Assembly: GCF_965204125.1 (NCBI RefSeq)
Contig: NZ_OZ241968.1
Location: forward strand, 1,550,001 to 1,614,000
Source of the DNA: Poriferisodalis sp965204125
GTDB taxonomy: Bacteria > Actinomycetota > Acidimicrobiia > Acidimicrobiales > Poriferisodalaceae
Reading direction: 5' to 3'
DNA: 64,000 nt
The position numbers and the translations under genes were made by a program. Within the stretch, counting starts at the first letter, position 1. Every line of letters starts with the position of its first letter. Under the pieces are notes generated by a model. It did not search any database, had not been told where the DNA came from, and worked only from the letters and a program-made list of their open reading frames with translations. This document shows, one piece after another, positions 36,010 through 43,857 of the stretch.

Positions 36010-36540
36010 ATGCCGGAGCCATCGTCGGAGGTCCACCCCGAGGAGAACTACGAAGACGTCACGGTGTACGACCTCGACGCCGACGTCGAGGAACAGCTGC
36101 TCCTCGCGCACAACGAGTGCACGTTCATCTGGGCGAACCGCGAGGGCTGGCCCGTCGGCGTGATCATGTCGTACGTCTGGCGCGACGGCCGCTTCTGGCT
36201 GACAGCGTCGAGCCAGCGAGCGCGCATCAGTGCTGTGCGACGTGATCCACGGGTGTGCGTCGTGGTCACCAGCACCGGCTCACCGATGCCGCGCAACAAG
36301 GCGATCACATGGAAGGGCACGTGCACGGTCCACGACGACGCCGAAACCAAGGCGTGGTTCTACCCGGCGCTCGCTGCGGCGCTCTGGCCGGGCAACGAAG
36401 CGGGCCAGGCCGCGTTCGTCTCGTTCTTGGACTCGCCCAGGCGGGTGATCCTCGAGGTGGAGCCGACCCAGCGCATCGGATATGACGGCTCGAAGATGGC
36501 CAAGGCCACGGCCGACTGGCTCGCCTCGCGCAGCGACTGA
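36010..36540 (+). CDS. pyridoxamine 5'-phosphate oxidase-like flavin/F420 split-barrel protein
   Basis: 176-residue split-beta-barrel protein. The blocks TFIWANREGWPVGVIMSYVWRDG, RARISAVRRDPRVCVVVTS and KAITWKGTCTVHDD are typical of the PNPOx-like superfamily that binds FMN or F420. The substrate cannot be told, and the second half is less conserved. It is upstream of the 29-bp repeat array and converges on the first Rieske gene, so it may belong to the oxidative cluster. Confidence 0.8.
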   Translation: MPEPSSEVHPEENYEDVTVYDLDADVEEQLLLAHNECTFIWANREGWPVGVIMSYVWRDGRFWLTASSQRARISAVRRDPRVCVVVTSTGSPMPRNKAITWKGTCTVHDDAETKAWFYPALAAALWPGNEAGQAAFVSFLDSPRRVILEVEPTQRIGYDGSKMAKATADWLASRSD

Positions 36541-36552
36541 GCCCCCCGCGAA

Positions 36553-36680
36553 CTAGCGCTGACTGTGCTGTTGCTTCCAGCTAACGCTGACTGTGTTTGT
36601 TGCTTCCAGCTAGCGCTGACTGTGTTTGTTGCTTCCAGCTAGCGCTGACTGTGTTTGTTGCTTCCAGCTAGCGCTGGAAG
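36553..36680. repeat. 29-bp tandem repeat array (four copies) between flavin protein and Rieske gene
   Basis: Four head-to-tail units start at 36554 (28 bp, diverged), 36582, 36611 and 36640; the consensus begins TAGCGCTGACTGTG and ends TTGCTTCCAGC. The last two are identical; the second differs by one base. There are no spacers. The array ends in the stop codon of the reverse-strand Rieske gene (36668-36670), and the last unit plus the gene end form a palindrome, CTTCCAGC-TAGC-GCTGGAAG (36661-36680). The unit junction AGCTAGC is itself palindromic, so each copy offers a TAG to both strands. Confidence 0.95.
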
Positions 36681-37888
36681 GACACCTCAGCACCAGCGAA
36701 GAGTTGGGCGAAGTCGTCGTCGGTCTCTGCGGCCACGAGGCGATCGACCCAGCCGTGGAAGCGCTGACCGCCGGCCTCGTTGCGACCGAAGAAGAACTCG
36801 GTCTTGGCCCCGGTCTTCACCGCCCGCTGGATCCGGTTGCCGTTGTAGTAGTCCTCGTCGCGCACCACGTGCAGCAGGAAGGCCTTCTGAGCCTCGATGA
36901 GCCCGTCGAGCTGCTCGGAGAGCTCGAATGTGGCCAGGAAGTGCTGGACCGTGCGGGACGTGTCGGGAGTGTCGCCGGGAAACAGCGTCGAGATCATGTA
37001 CATCCGCCCGCCGCCAGGCACCCCGTCGGCGCCTACATGGAAGCCGGCGACCGAGGTGTGCGGGAAGATCGTCCATACGCCGTCGGTCAGCAGGTCGGCG
37101 GGCCAGTCGTCTTCGGGAAGATTGTCGAGCGCCAGGAACCGCCGGTCGGGTGAGGTCACCCGCTGGTGCGGACCCCACGCGTCGTAGATGGCCTTGTTGG
37201 AGTAGCCGGGCCCGAACGACTCCCGGTGCAGGATCGGCAGGTGATAGAAGTCGAGATAGCCGTCGTAGGCCACCTTCCAGTTCGGGCCGTCGACGCTCTG
37301 GCTGCCCACGTAGGCACAGTTCGCGAACTCGTGATGGGCCAGCATCTGGCCGTAGCCGCAGAGGTAGGCGTCGATGTCGAAGGGCGCCTCCGGCGTCAAG
37401 GCGCCGAAGACGATGCCGGCTCGCTCGGCGACGGGCAGCGGCGTGAGGCCATGACCGTCGGGGTCGAGGTCGCCGAATTCCTCACGGTCGAGGATCCCAA
37501 CCAGCCGGCCCTCGCTGTCATAGCTCCACGCGTGGTACGGGCAGGTGAAGCGCCGTGCCCTGCCGGTTCCCTCCGGCACGACGATCGAGCCGCGGTGGCT
37601 GCACATGTTCACGAACGAGCGCATCTGGCCGTCGGCGCCCCGTGACAGCAGGACGGGCACGCCCGCGACCTCCAGCGCCTTGTAGTTGCCGGGCTCGGGC
37701 AGTTCGCAGGTGAAGCCCAGCGCCAGGGGAGTGCGCTTGAACACCCGCGCCATCTCGAGTTTCCAGCGATCGGAGTCGTAGTAGTTGGCCGCCGGCACCC
37801 GTCCGATGTCGCCGGCCAGCGGCACCGTTTCCGCGCGGGCGTGCTGGAGCGTCCTGCGTGTGAGTTCGACAAGCGTCTCGCGGCTCAT
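36668..37888 (-). CDS. Rieske non-heme iron oxygenase, alpha subunit (copy 1)
   Basis: 406-residue oxygenase. The Rieske cluster ligands are in CSHRGS and CPYHAWSYDSEG; the mononuclear iron site is in DGYLDFYHLPILHRE (His and His) within an NWKVAYDG context, completed by a later Asp. This is the ring-hydroxylating or demethylating alpha-subunit architecture; no beta subunit, ferredoxin or reductase gene is adjacent, so the electron donor must be elsewhere. Substrate unknown: aromatic acids and N-methylated compounds are both possible. ATG 37888 has no strong ribosome site. The stop lies inside the 29-bp repeat array. Confidence 0.9.
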   Translation of the reverse strand: MSRETLVELTRRTLQHARAETVPLAGDIGRVPAANYYDSDRWKLEMARVFKRTPLALGFTCELPEPGNYKALEVAGVPVLLSRGADGQMRSFVNMCSHRGSIVVPEGTGRARRFTCPYHAWSYDSEGRLVGILDREEFGDLDPDGHGLTPLPVAERAGIVFGALTPEAPFDIDAYLCGYGQMLAHHEFANCAYVGSQSVDGPNWKVAYDGYLDFYHLPILHRESFGPGYSNKAIYDAWGPHQRVTSPDRRFLALDNLPEDDWPADLLTDGVWTIFPHTSVAGFHVGADGVPGGGRMYMISTLFPGDTPDTSRTVQHFLATFELSEQLDGLIEAQKAFLLHVVRDEDYYNGNRIQRAVKTGAKTEFFFGRNEAGGQRFHGWVDRLVAAETDDDFAQLFAGAEVSFQR

Positions 37889-37935
37889 CCCGGCACCCCC
37901 TGCGCGAGTATGGCCGGGTTCGGGAGGTCAATCCG

Positions 37936-38418
37936 ATGATCGACTACCAGCGGCTCTTTCACACGGGGATCCGGGTGCCAAACCTCGATGCGGCGATGGC
38001 AGAGATGGGCGAGACGCTGGGCGTGAGCTGGGCGTCGGTGCAGCACAACGCGGCGCAGCAGGTGTGGACGCCGCAGCAGGGCCTCCAATCGGTCGAGCTG
38101 ACCTTCACCTACTCGTGCGAAGGGCCCCAGCATCTCGAGTTGCTGGCTGGCCAACCGGGCACCATCTGGGACGGCTCGGACGATCCGGGCGTCCATCACG
38201 TGGGCGTGTGGGTCGACGACGTGGCTGCGGAAACCGAACACTGCCTGCAGGCCGGCTGGCACGTTGCCGCAGCGGCCGCGCCGCCCGACGACCGCTACGG
38301 CGTGTTCTCCTACGTCGTGCCCCCGAGCGGACCGATAGTCGAGCTGGTCTGGTCGGCGATCGAGCCGCGCTTCGAATCGTGGTGGTCAGGCGGAAGGCTC
38401 GGCAGCGAGCGCGACTGA
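37936..38418 (+). CDS. VOC (glyoxalase/bleomycin resistance) family protein
   Basis: 160-residue vicinal-oxygen-chelate fold protein. The first beta-alpha-beta unit opens LFHTGIRVPNLDAAMAEMGE; the second has PGVHHVGVWVDDVAAETEH and PPSGPIVELVW. The metal-type residues (His in LFHTGI, Glu in LTF/LELL, His in VHHVG, Glu in IVELVW) are present. Placed between two Rieske genes, it may process a ring-cleavage or aldehyde intermediate (inference). It overlaps the second Rieske gene tail-to-tail by 33 bp. Confidence 0.82.
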   Translation: MIDYQRLFHTGIRVPNLDAAMAEMGETLGVSWASVQHNAAQQVWTPQQGLQSVELTFTYSCEGPQHLELLAGQPGTIWDGSDDPGVHHVGVWVDDVAAETEHCLQAGWHVAAAAAPPDDRYGVFSYVVPPSGPIVELVWSAIEPRFESWWSGGRLGSERD

Positions 38419-40005
38419 AAGCTCAGCCACCGCACCCGTCGAGCGATCGAGCTTCGGCCCCAGCCATGCGAAGTAGTGCTGGTAGAAGTGCCGGATCTTG
38501 GTTTCCTGGTAGGAGGCGAAGATCACCTCCTGCTGCTCCTGGGCTCTCAGGCCCTGCTGCACCAGCGGCAGGTTGAGCGAGTCCTGCTGGAAGATCTTGG
38601 ACAGCGGCCCCAGCTCGGGCGCCAGCGTCCAGTCGTCGTCGAAGCCGAGGTGACGCACCTGCGCCGGTGTCGGTCGATCGGCCGGATCGGGCGGGGCCAG
38701 CGGAAACAGCATCACCTCGAAGATGCACTCCTGGGGGTTGTCGCCGTTCGGCCGGAACCGGTACATGATCGGGTTGAAGCAGCCCCACGGCGACCAGTTC
38801 GGGAACACCGAGAAGAAGATCGAGTCGATGAGCTCGGCGTCGCTGACAGCCTCGACGTCGACGGCGTCGCCCACCTGCCGTTGCACCTGAGCCCGCTTGC
38901 GGTCCGCCAGCCAGCCGCGCACGTTGGTCACCTCCGGCGGCGCATGGGGCGTCATCAACGGCATCTCTTCCAGGCCCGGTGGCAGTGGGCCGCCAATCCA
39001 CTTGCACAGGTGCGGGTCGGCCTGGGTCTGCGCACCGTCGATGTGGTTGCCGTGCTCGTCGAAGGTGCTGACGTTGCCGTCCAGGTCGGTGACGGCCACC
39101 TGCCCATCGGCGTCGCGCTCGTAGATGTGGCCGCTCAGCGGATGCCGCCAGCGGCCGTACTCCTTGCCGTCGTCGATGCGCTCCCAGCGGGGCTGCCCGT
39201 CGAGATGCGGGCTGGGCACGCCGGTGGCGGTCATCGCCCGGCTGTAGTTGCCGAAGGTGTCGTAGCGGCTGTTGGCGTCGCCGAGCGATTCCATCAGCGT
39301 GGGATGGGTCGCCACCACGTGGTAGCTCTCCATGAAGGCCTCTTGGCAGGTCTTCCAGTTCATCGGCATGAGCTTGGAGACGTGTGCCGCCTTGTACCGG
39401 CGCTCGAACGGCACGAATTCGAAGTGGTCGGCGAGGTCGCCCAGGTAGTCGGCCAGCGGCGCGGCATCGCAGTCGGGGTTGATGAACACGAACCCGTGCC
39501 AAGTGTCGACCAGAGCCTCGGGCAGCCCGTAGTCGGCCATGTCCACATCGGGAAAGTCCCACTGGCAGGGGATCTCCCGCAGCGAGCCGTTGAGCTCCCA
39601 GCACCAGCCGTGGAAGGGGCAGCGAAGGCTGGACGCGCCCCGCCCGTGGTGCTCGCGCAGCTTGCGGCCCCGGTGCAGGCAGGCGTTGCGGTAGGCCTTG
39701 ATCTGGTCGGGTGCGGTGCGGACAATCAGGAACGACAGGTGCGCGATGTCATAGACGTGGTAGTCGCCGACCTCGGGAATCTCCTCGGCGAGGCAGGCGA
39801 GCTGCCACACGCGGCTCCACAGCCGCTCGACTTCCAGGTCATGAACGTCGTGCGCGTAGTACACCCGGGCCGGCACGCGTGTATTGCCCGGTGTGTGCTC
39901 GCCGACTCGCCGCAGCACCTCCGACACCGGGTGCGTGTCGTTGTCGAACAGCTCGTCGTAGCTGATCCCAGCCGAGCGGTCGGTGCCCGTCAGCGTTTCG
40001 GTCAT
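38386..40005 (-). CDS. Rieske non-heme iron oxygenase, alpha subunit (copy 2, long form)
   Basis: 539 residues, longer than usual (about 400-460). Rieske ligands are in CLHRGRKL and CPFHGWCWELNG; the iron site is in NWKTCQEAFMESYHVVATHP. An extra segment of about 80 residues (around 255-340, with YERDADGQVAVTDLDGN) accounts for the length. It belongs to the same superfamily as the other two Rieske genes here but is clearly not a recent duplicate. ATG 40005 faces the FAD-dependent reductase gene across 90 bp, so the two may share a control region. Confidence 0.9.
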   Translation of the reverse strand: MTETLTGTDRSAGISYDELFDNDTHPVSEVLRRVGEHTPGNTRVPARVYYAHDVHDLEVERLWSRVWQLACLAEEIPEVGDYHVYDIAHLSFLIVRTAPDQIKAYRNACLHRGRKLREHHGRGASSLRCPFHGWCWELNGSLREIPCQWDFPDVDMADYGLPEALVDTWHGFVFINPDCDAAPLADYLGDLADHFEFVPFERRYKAAHVSKLMPMNWKTCQEAFMESYHVVATHPTLMESLGDANSRYDTFGNYSRAMTATGVPSPHLDGQPRWERIDDGKEYGRWRHPLSGHIYERDADGQVAVTDLDGNVSTFDEHGNHIDGAQTQADPHLCKWIGGPLPPGLEEMPLMTPHAPPEVTNVRGWLADRKRAQVQRQVGDAVDVEAVSDAELIDSIFFSVFPNWSPWGCFNPIMYRFRPNGDNPQECIFEVMLFPLAPPDPADRPTPAQVRHLGFDDDWTLAPELGPLSKIFQQDSLNLPLVQQGLRAQEQQEVIFASYQETKIRHFYQHYFAWLGPKLDRSTGAVAELSVALAAEPSA

Positions 40006-40095
40006 GGGTGCAAGCTAGATGCTGAAACCTGGGCCTGAGCGTGCCGTCGGCACGATGCGCGAGCGATCCGGTGCTGGCGGCGGCAGGCTGTAGCG

Positions 40096-41352
40096 GTGCC
40101 GCACCGGGACATGATCGTGATCGGGGCCGGTCCCGCCGGTGCGGCGGCGGCCATGCGTGCTGCCGGTGCCGGCATCAAGGTGACGGCGTTCGAGAAGGCT
40201 CCTGCCGGGCGCGACAAGGTCTGCGGTGACGGCCTGACGCCGCGGGCGGTGGCAGCGCTGGACGAGCTGGGCGTGTCGCTGGACGAGGCGCACCGCATCG
40301 CGGGGCTGCGGATGATCGCCGGACGGCAAGTGCGCGAGCTGGACTGGCCGGCCAACGGGCAGTTCGGCCCCTACGGCGCGGTGTGGCCCCGCCGCCGCCT
40401 CGACAGCGCGCTGTGCGACGGCGCGGCCACCGCCGGCGCTGAGCTGTGCTTCGGCACGGAGGCGCTGCCGATCATCGACGACGGTCGGGCGGTGGGCGTG
40501 ACTGCCGGGGGCGAACGCTGGACCGCTGACTTGGTGGTGCTGGCCGCCGGTGCCCAGGGCCAGGCCGCCCGGATGCTGGGCGCCCTGCGCGATCCCGACG
40601 AGCCGTTCGGCCTGGCCATCCGCACCTATGCCGAGACGCCACGCCACGCCGAGGGGTACCTCGAAGCCTGCTTGACGCTGCGTGATGCCGAGGGCACTGC
40701 GGTGCCCGGCTACGGGTGGCTATTCCCCGCCGGCGATGGCACGGTCAACATCGGCGTCGGGGCGCTCAACACCATGAAGGGCTTCGCCAGCCTGAACCTG
40801 AACCGGCTCTGCGACAGCTACCGCGACCTGGTGGCCGAGAGCTGGCAGCTCGGCCCGTATCTGGAGCGGCCGCGGGCGTGGCGCCTGCCTATGAGCGCTA
40901 CCAAGCGGCACGGTCCCGGCTGGGTGGCCATCGGCGATGCGGCGGGGCTGATCAACCCGATGAACGGCGAGGGAATCGACTACGGCCTCGAGACCGGGAT
41001 CCTGGTGGCCGACCTGTTCGCAGAGGACCCGTCCGCGGTTGCCGACACCTACGACCGCATCGTCGCCGAGAAGTTCGACGCCTTCCTGCGGACGGGCCGG
41101 CGGTTCTCGTTCCTCATCGGCCACCCCCGCATCCTGCGTGCCGGCCTGCGACTGGCGGTCGGCACCGACGCCATCGCCCGCCTCACCCTGCAAGTCATGG
41201 GCAACCTCATCGACAACGAGACCCCCGGCACGCCCGGCCGCGTGCTCAATGCCGCCGACCGCGCCCTCGCTGCAGCCTCGCCCACCCTGCGACGCGTGCA
41301 CAAACGCCGTACATCCCGCGCCCGCAAAGCGACCTCCCAAGACGCGTGCTGA
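40096..41352 (+). CDS. geranylgeranyl reductase family FAD-dependent oxidoreductase
   Basis: 418 residues with an N-terminal FAD Rossmann motif VIGAGPAGAAAAMRAAGAG, the family block KVCGDGLTPRAVAALDELG, VWPRRRLDSALCDGA, and the second FAD motif AIGDAAGLINPMNGEGIDYGLETG. Members saturate prenyl chains of menaquinone or archaeal-type lipids; the actinobacterial MenJ is one example. GTG 40096 opens the gene. A different role with the Rieske cluster, as an FAD hydroxylase, cannot be excluded. Confidence 0.85.
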   Translation: MPHRDMIVIGAGPAGAAAAMRAAGAGIKVTAFEKAPAGRDKVCGDGLTPRAVAALDELGVSLDEAHRIAGLRMIAGRQVRELDWPANGQFGPYGAVWPRRRLDSALCDGAATAGAELCFGTEALPIIDDGRAVGVTAGGERWTADLVVLAAGAQGQAARMLGALRDPDEPFGLAIRTYAETPRHAEGYLEACLTLRDAEGTAVPGYGWLFPAGDGTVNIGVGALNTMKGFASLNLNRLCDSYRDLVAESWQLGPYLERPRAWRLPMSATKRHGPGWVAIGDAAGLINPMNGEGIDYGLETGILVADLFAEDPSAVADTYDRIVAEKFDAFLRTGRRFSFLIGHPRILRAGLRLAVGTDAIARLTLQVMGNLIDNETPGTPGRVLNAADRALAAASPTLRRVHKRRTSRARKATSQDAC

Positions 41353-41488
41353 AGCCCGAGCTTGGACCCGGCATCTCTGGCGCCCTGACTGATGGCCGTC
41401 GGTCCGATCAGCTAGCGCTCCCGTCCAGCCTCGACTGAGGACGCCTGACGGCAAGAGCCCTAGCACAGCGCCACTACGGTGGCAGCCC
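41353..41488. other. intergenic stretch with solitary CAGCTAGCGCT motif
   Basis: No gene is seen in these 136 bases. At 41409-41419 the bases CAGCTAGCGCT repeat exactly the unit junction of the 29-bp array at 36.6 kb, but here as a single occurrence followed by unrelated sequence (CCCGTCC). This may be chance or an unexpanded copy of the same seed. Confidence 0.35.
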
Positions 41489-42334
41489 GTGACTGCGGTG
41501 CTATTGGACGGCCTGGCGCTGGCCGAACAGATCAAGGACGACCTGCGAGAACGGATTGCGGCCGAGGGTCTGCAGCCGGGGCTCGGCACGATCCTCGTCG
41601 GCGACGACCCGGCATCGCACAGCTACGTGGGAGCGAAGATCCGCGACTGCGGCGAGGTGGGCATCTCCTCGATCCACGAGGAGCTCCCTGCCGACATCAC
41701 CCAGGCGGAGCTGGACGCGGTGATCGAGCGCTTCAACGATGATCCCGCCGTGCACGCGTACATCGTCCAGCTGCCGCTGCCCCGCCAGCTCGACGAGGAA
41801 GCGGCGCTGCTGGCTATCGATCCCGACAAGGACGCCGACGGCCTGCACCCAGTGAACTTGGGCCGCCTCGTGATGGGCGTGGACGGTCCGCTGCCGTGCA
41901 CACCTCGGGGCATCCAGGTGATGCTTGAGCACTACGGCGTGCCGGTGGAAGGGCGCCATGTGGTGGTGGTGGGCCGTGGCCTCACGATTGGCCGGCCGAT
42001 GGCGCTGCTGATGGCGCTGAAGCGGCCGGTGGCGAATGCGGCGGTGACCGTGATGCACACCGGCGTTGCAGATCTGGGCGCCTATACCCGCGAGGCCGAC
42101 ATCGTCATCGCCGCGGCCGGCGTGCCCGGCCTCATCACGCCCGACATGGTGAAGCCCGGTGCGGCGGTGGTCGGCGGCGGCATCACCCGCCAGGGCCGCA
42201 AGATCCTGTCCGACGTGGACGAGTCGGTCGGCGAGGTGGCCGGCTGGGTGACTCCCCGTCTCGGCGGCGTCGGTCCGATGACCCGGGCCATGCTGCTGGC
42301 CAACACCGTCGACGCCGCAGCCGCAGCCGCCTGA
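41489..42334 (+). CDS. folD: methylenetetrahydrofolate dehydrogenase/cyclohydrolase
   Basis: Interconverts methylene-, methenyl- and formyl-THF in one-carbon metabolism. The catalytic lysine is in SYVGAKIRDCGEVGI, followed by VQLPLPRQLDEE, DKDADGLHPVNLGRL, the dinucleotide loop GRGLTIGRPMALLM (usually GRSxxVG) and PRLGGVGPMTRAML at the end. 281 residues from a GTG start. It lies inside the Rieske cluster; Rieske demethylases release formaldehyde, so co-function is conceivable, but folD is also a housekeeping gene that commonly sits near mdh. Confidence 0.95.
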   Translation: MTAVLLDGLALAEQIKDDLRERIAAEGLQPGLGTILVGDDPASHSYVGAKIRDCGEVGISSIHEELPADITQAELDAVIERFNDDPAVHAYIVQLPLPRQLDEEAALLAIDPDKDADGLHPVNLGRLVMGVDGPLPCTPRGIQVMLEHYGVPVEGRHVVVVGRGLTIGRPMALLMALKRPVANAAVTVMHTGVADLGAYTREADIVIAAAGVPGLITPDMVKPGAAVVGGGITRQGRKILSDVDESVGEVAGWVTPRLGGVGPMTRAMLLANTVDAAAAAA

Positions 42335-42373
42335 GCCACAGCGGTGATTCGGCGGTCGAGGGGGCGGTGGCTC
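42333..42373. terminator. inverted repeat between convergent folD and small membrane gene
   Basis: GAGCCAC at 42333-42339 pairs with GTGGCTC at 42367-42373 over a 27-base GC-rich loop. It starts at the folD stop. There is no T-tract, so it is only a weak candidate bidirectional terminator. Confidence 0.3.
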
Positions 42374-42399
42374 GCGGCGTCTGTGTCGCGACGCGCTCT

Positions 42400-42672
42400 C
42401 TATCCGTCGGGGTAGAGCAGCCACAGCAATGACAGCGCCACCCAGGAAGAGACGATCAGCCAATACGTGACGGGATCGCCTCGCCGGGTGACGCGCTGTA
42501 TGAAGCTGCTCTCGCCCGTAAAGATGTCGTAGGCGGCCCAGCCCAAGAACAGCACCGACCACATCCAGTACTGCCCGGAGAACGTCAGCACCCACAGGGC
42601 GGCCAGCCCGGCCCACGTCATCCAAGGACGCCGGAGGCGGGTCGCTGGCGGATCGTCCCAGCTCTGGATCAT
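42400..42672 (-). CDS. small membrane protein co-transcribed with Rieske oxygenase 3
   Basis: 90 residues with two or three hydrophobic segments (WAGLAALWVLTFSGQYWMW, VLFLGWAAYDIF and TYWLIVSSWVALSLLWLLY). I do not recognise the family. The ATG overlaps the stop of the Rieske gene by four bases (ATGA), which argues that it is real and translationally coupled. It may anchor or assist the oxygenase or import its substrate (inference). Confidence 0.7.
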   Translation of the reverse strand: MIQSWDDPPATRLRRPWMTWAGLAALWVLTFSGQYWMWSVLFLGWAAYDIFTGESSFIQRVTRRGDPVTYWLIVSSWVALSLLWLLYPDG

Positions 42673-43781
42673 CGGTTCTCTCCTGTGTCGGGGGCCGTGT
42701 GCACAGCCGGCGGTTCCGCGCCGTTGAGGCGCCAGTTGAGGTAGCGCCCGAAATCGGCGACGACCCGTTCGATGGGAACGAGCGGGCCGGGAGCGAAATC
42801 CCCGATCGCACCACGCTGCCCTCGCTCGCAGATCGCTTTGTCTTCGGGCAGGAAGTCGGGCAGTCCGTATGCGGCGCTGGCTGTCCAGCGGCTGAACCAG
42901 TTCGCGATCCGGCTCCGGCTGCGAGGGCGCGCGCCCGATGCCGTGCCCCAGGCAGCGCCGGTTCTCACGGCGCATCGTTCGGCATCGATGGGGTGGACGG
43001 CCTGCCAGAAGAACGCGCCCGAGTTGAACACGCCGACAAACCCGGGCGGCAGGCTGATCAGCAGGTAATCGTCGCCGGAGGCAGTCGAGCCGCCCGTGGC
43101 GGTCGCCCGAGCCGAACCGGCGATGTAGTAGGCCCCTTTGGTGGGCGAGAACGGCTCGAGCGTCTCGGGATGCACCCGGAACAGGTGGTAGCTCTCCATC
43201 GCATTGAGGATCGCGAGCTTCCAGTTGCAGGCCCATTCCTGCGTTTCTTGCTGTTCTGACCGGTGTGCCACGGCGTCGAGGCCGTGTGCGGCGACGTACG
43301 GCTCCACCGCGGCGAAGCGCTCGACGAGCGGCTCGACATCGGGGTTCAGGCTGACGAAGATCAGGCCGTGCCACGACTCCACCCGGTAGGTCGGCAGGCA
43401 GTGCGCCGAGCGATCGACGGCATCTCGCGGTGCGTGCGGCACCGACAGCAGCCGCCCGCCGTCGTCGTAGGTCCATGCGTGGTACGGGCACTGGATCCGT
43501 TTGCTGTTGGCCGGCCGGTCGACCAGCAGCGTGCCCCGATGGGCGCACAGGTTCGACAGCGCAGCGAGGTCGCCGTTCTGCTGGCGGATGAGCAGCACCG
43601 GCTGCCTGCCGACGATCACCGGCAACTGGTCGCCGGGATTGGGCACGGCATCGGCGGTGGTGACGAACACCCAGTCGCTGTGCCAGATCGCGTCCAGCTC
43701 CGCGGCAAGGATCGCCGGGTCTCGAAAGGCGACATGGGGCAGTGCCGAATCGGGGTCGAACACCATCTGGCCGAGGCTCAT
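42669..43781 (-). CDS. Rieske non-heme iron oxygenase, alpha subunit (copy 3)
   Basis: 370 residues. Rieske ligands lie in CAHRGTLL and CPYHAWTYDDGG, and the iron site in NWKLAILNAMESYHLFRVHPE. It is related to the other two oxygenases but distinct. ATG 43781 (MSLGQMVF) is chosen over a start nine codons upstream because the shorter form leaves room for the palindromic operator at 43811-43828. It is divergent from the PaaX-type regulator and is its likely target (inference). Confidence 0.9.
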   Translation of the reverse strand: MSLGQMVFDPDSALPHVAFRDPAILAAELDAIWHSDWVFVTTADAVPNPGDQLPVIVGRQPVLLIRQQNGDLAALSNLCAHRGTLLVDRPANSKRIQCPYHAWTYDDGGRLLSVPHAPRDAVDRSAHCLPTYRVESWHGLIFVSLNPDVEPLVERFAAVEPYVAAHGLDAVAHRSEQQETQEWACNWKLAILNAMESYHLFRVHPETLEPFSPTKGAYYIAGSARATATGGSTASGDDYLLISLPPGFVGVFNSGAFFWQAVHPIDAERCAVRTGAAWGTASGARPRSRSRIANWFSRWTASAAYGLPDFLPEDKAICERGQRGAIGDFAPGPLVPIERVVADFGRYLNWRLNGAEPPAVHTAPDTGENR

Positions 43782-43810
43782 TCGAGCAGCATAGGCCGAA
43801 TGCCGCAAGA

Positions 43811-43828
43811 TATCAACGGTCGTTGATA
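43811..43828. promoter_or_regulatory. perfect palindrome in the Rieske 3/PaaX-type regulator intergenic region
   Basis: TATCAACG-GT-CGTTGATA: eight-base arms, perfect, centred between the two divergent start codons (43781 and 43858). The obvious reading is an operator for the adjacent PaaX-family protein controlling both its own gene and the oxygenase gene. It does not resemble the TGATTC-type PaaX site known from E. coli. Confidence 0.7.
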
Positions 43829-43857
43829 ATCTACGGCATCAGAGCGAGGAGTCAGCA

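Noticed and set aside
36553..36680. Possible CRISPR array (repeat length about 29 bp)
   Set aside because: Units are directly adjacent with no spacers, and no cas genes are nearby. The same applies to the 35-bp array at 48897-49004.
42333..42373. Strong intrinsic terminator after folD
   Set aside because: The inverted repeat has a 27-base loop and no T-tract; retained only at low confidence.
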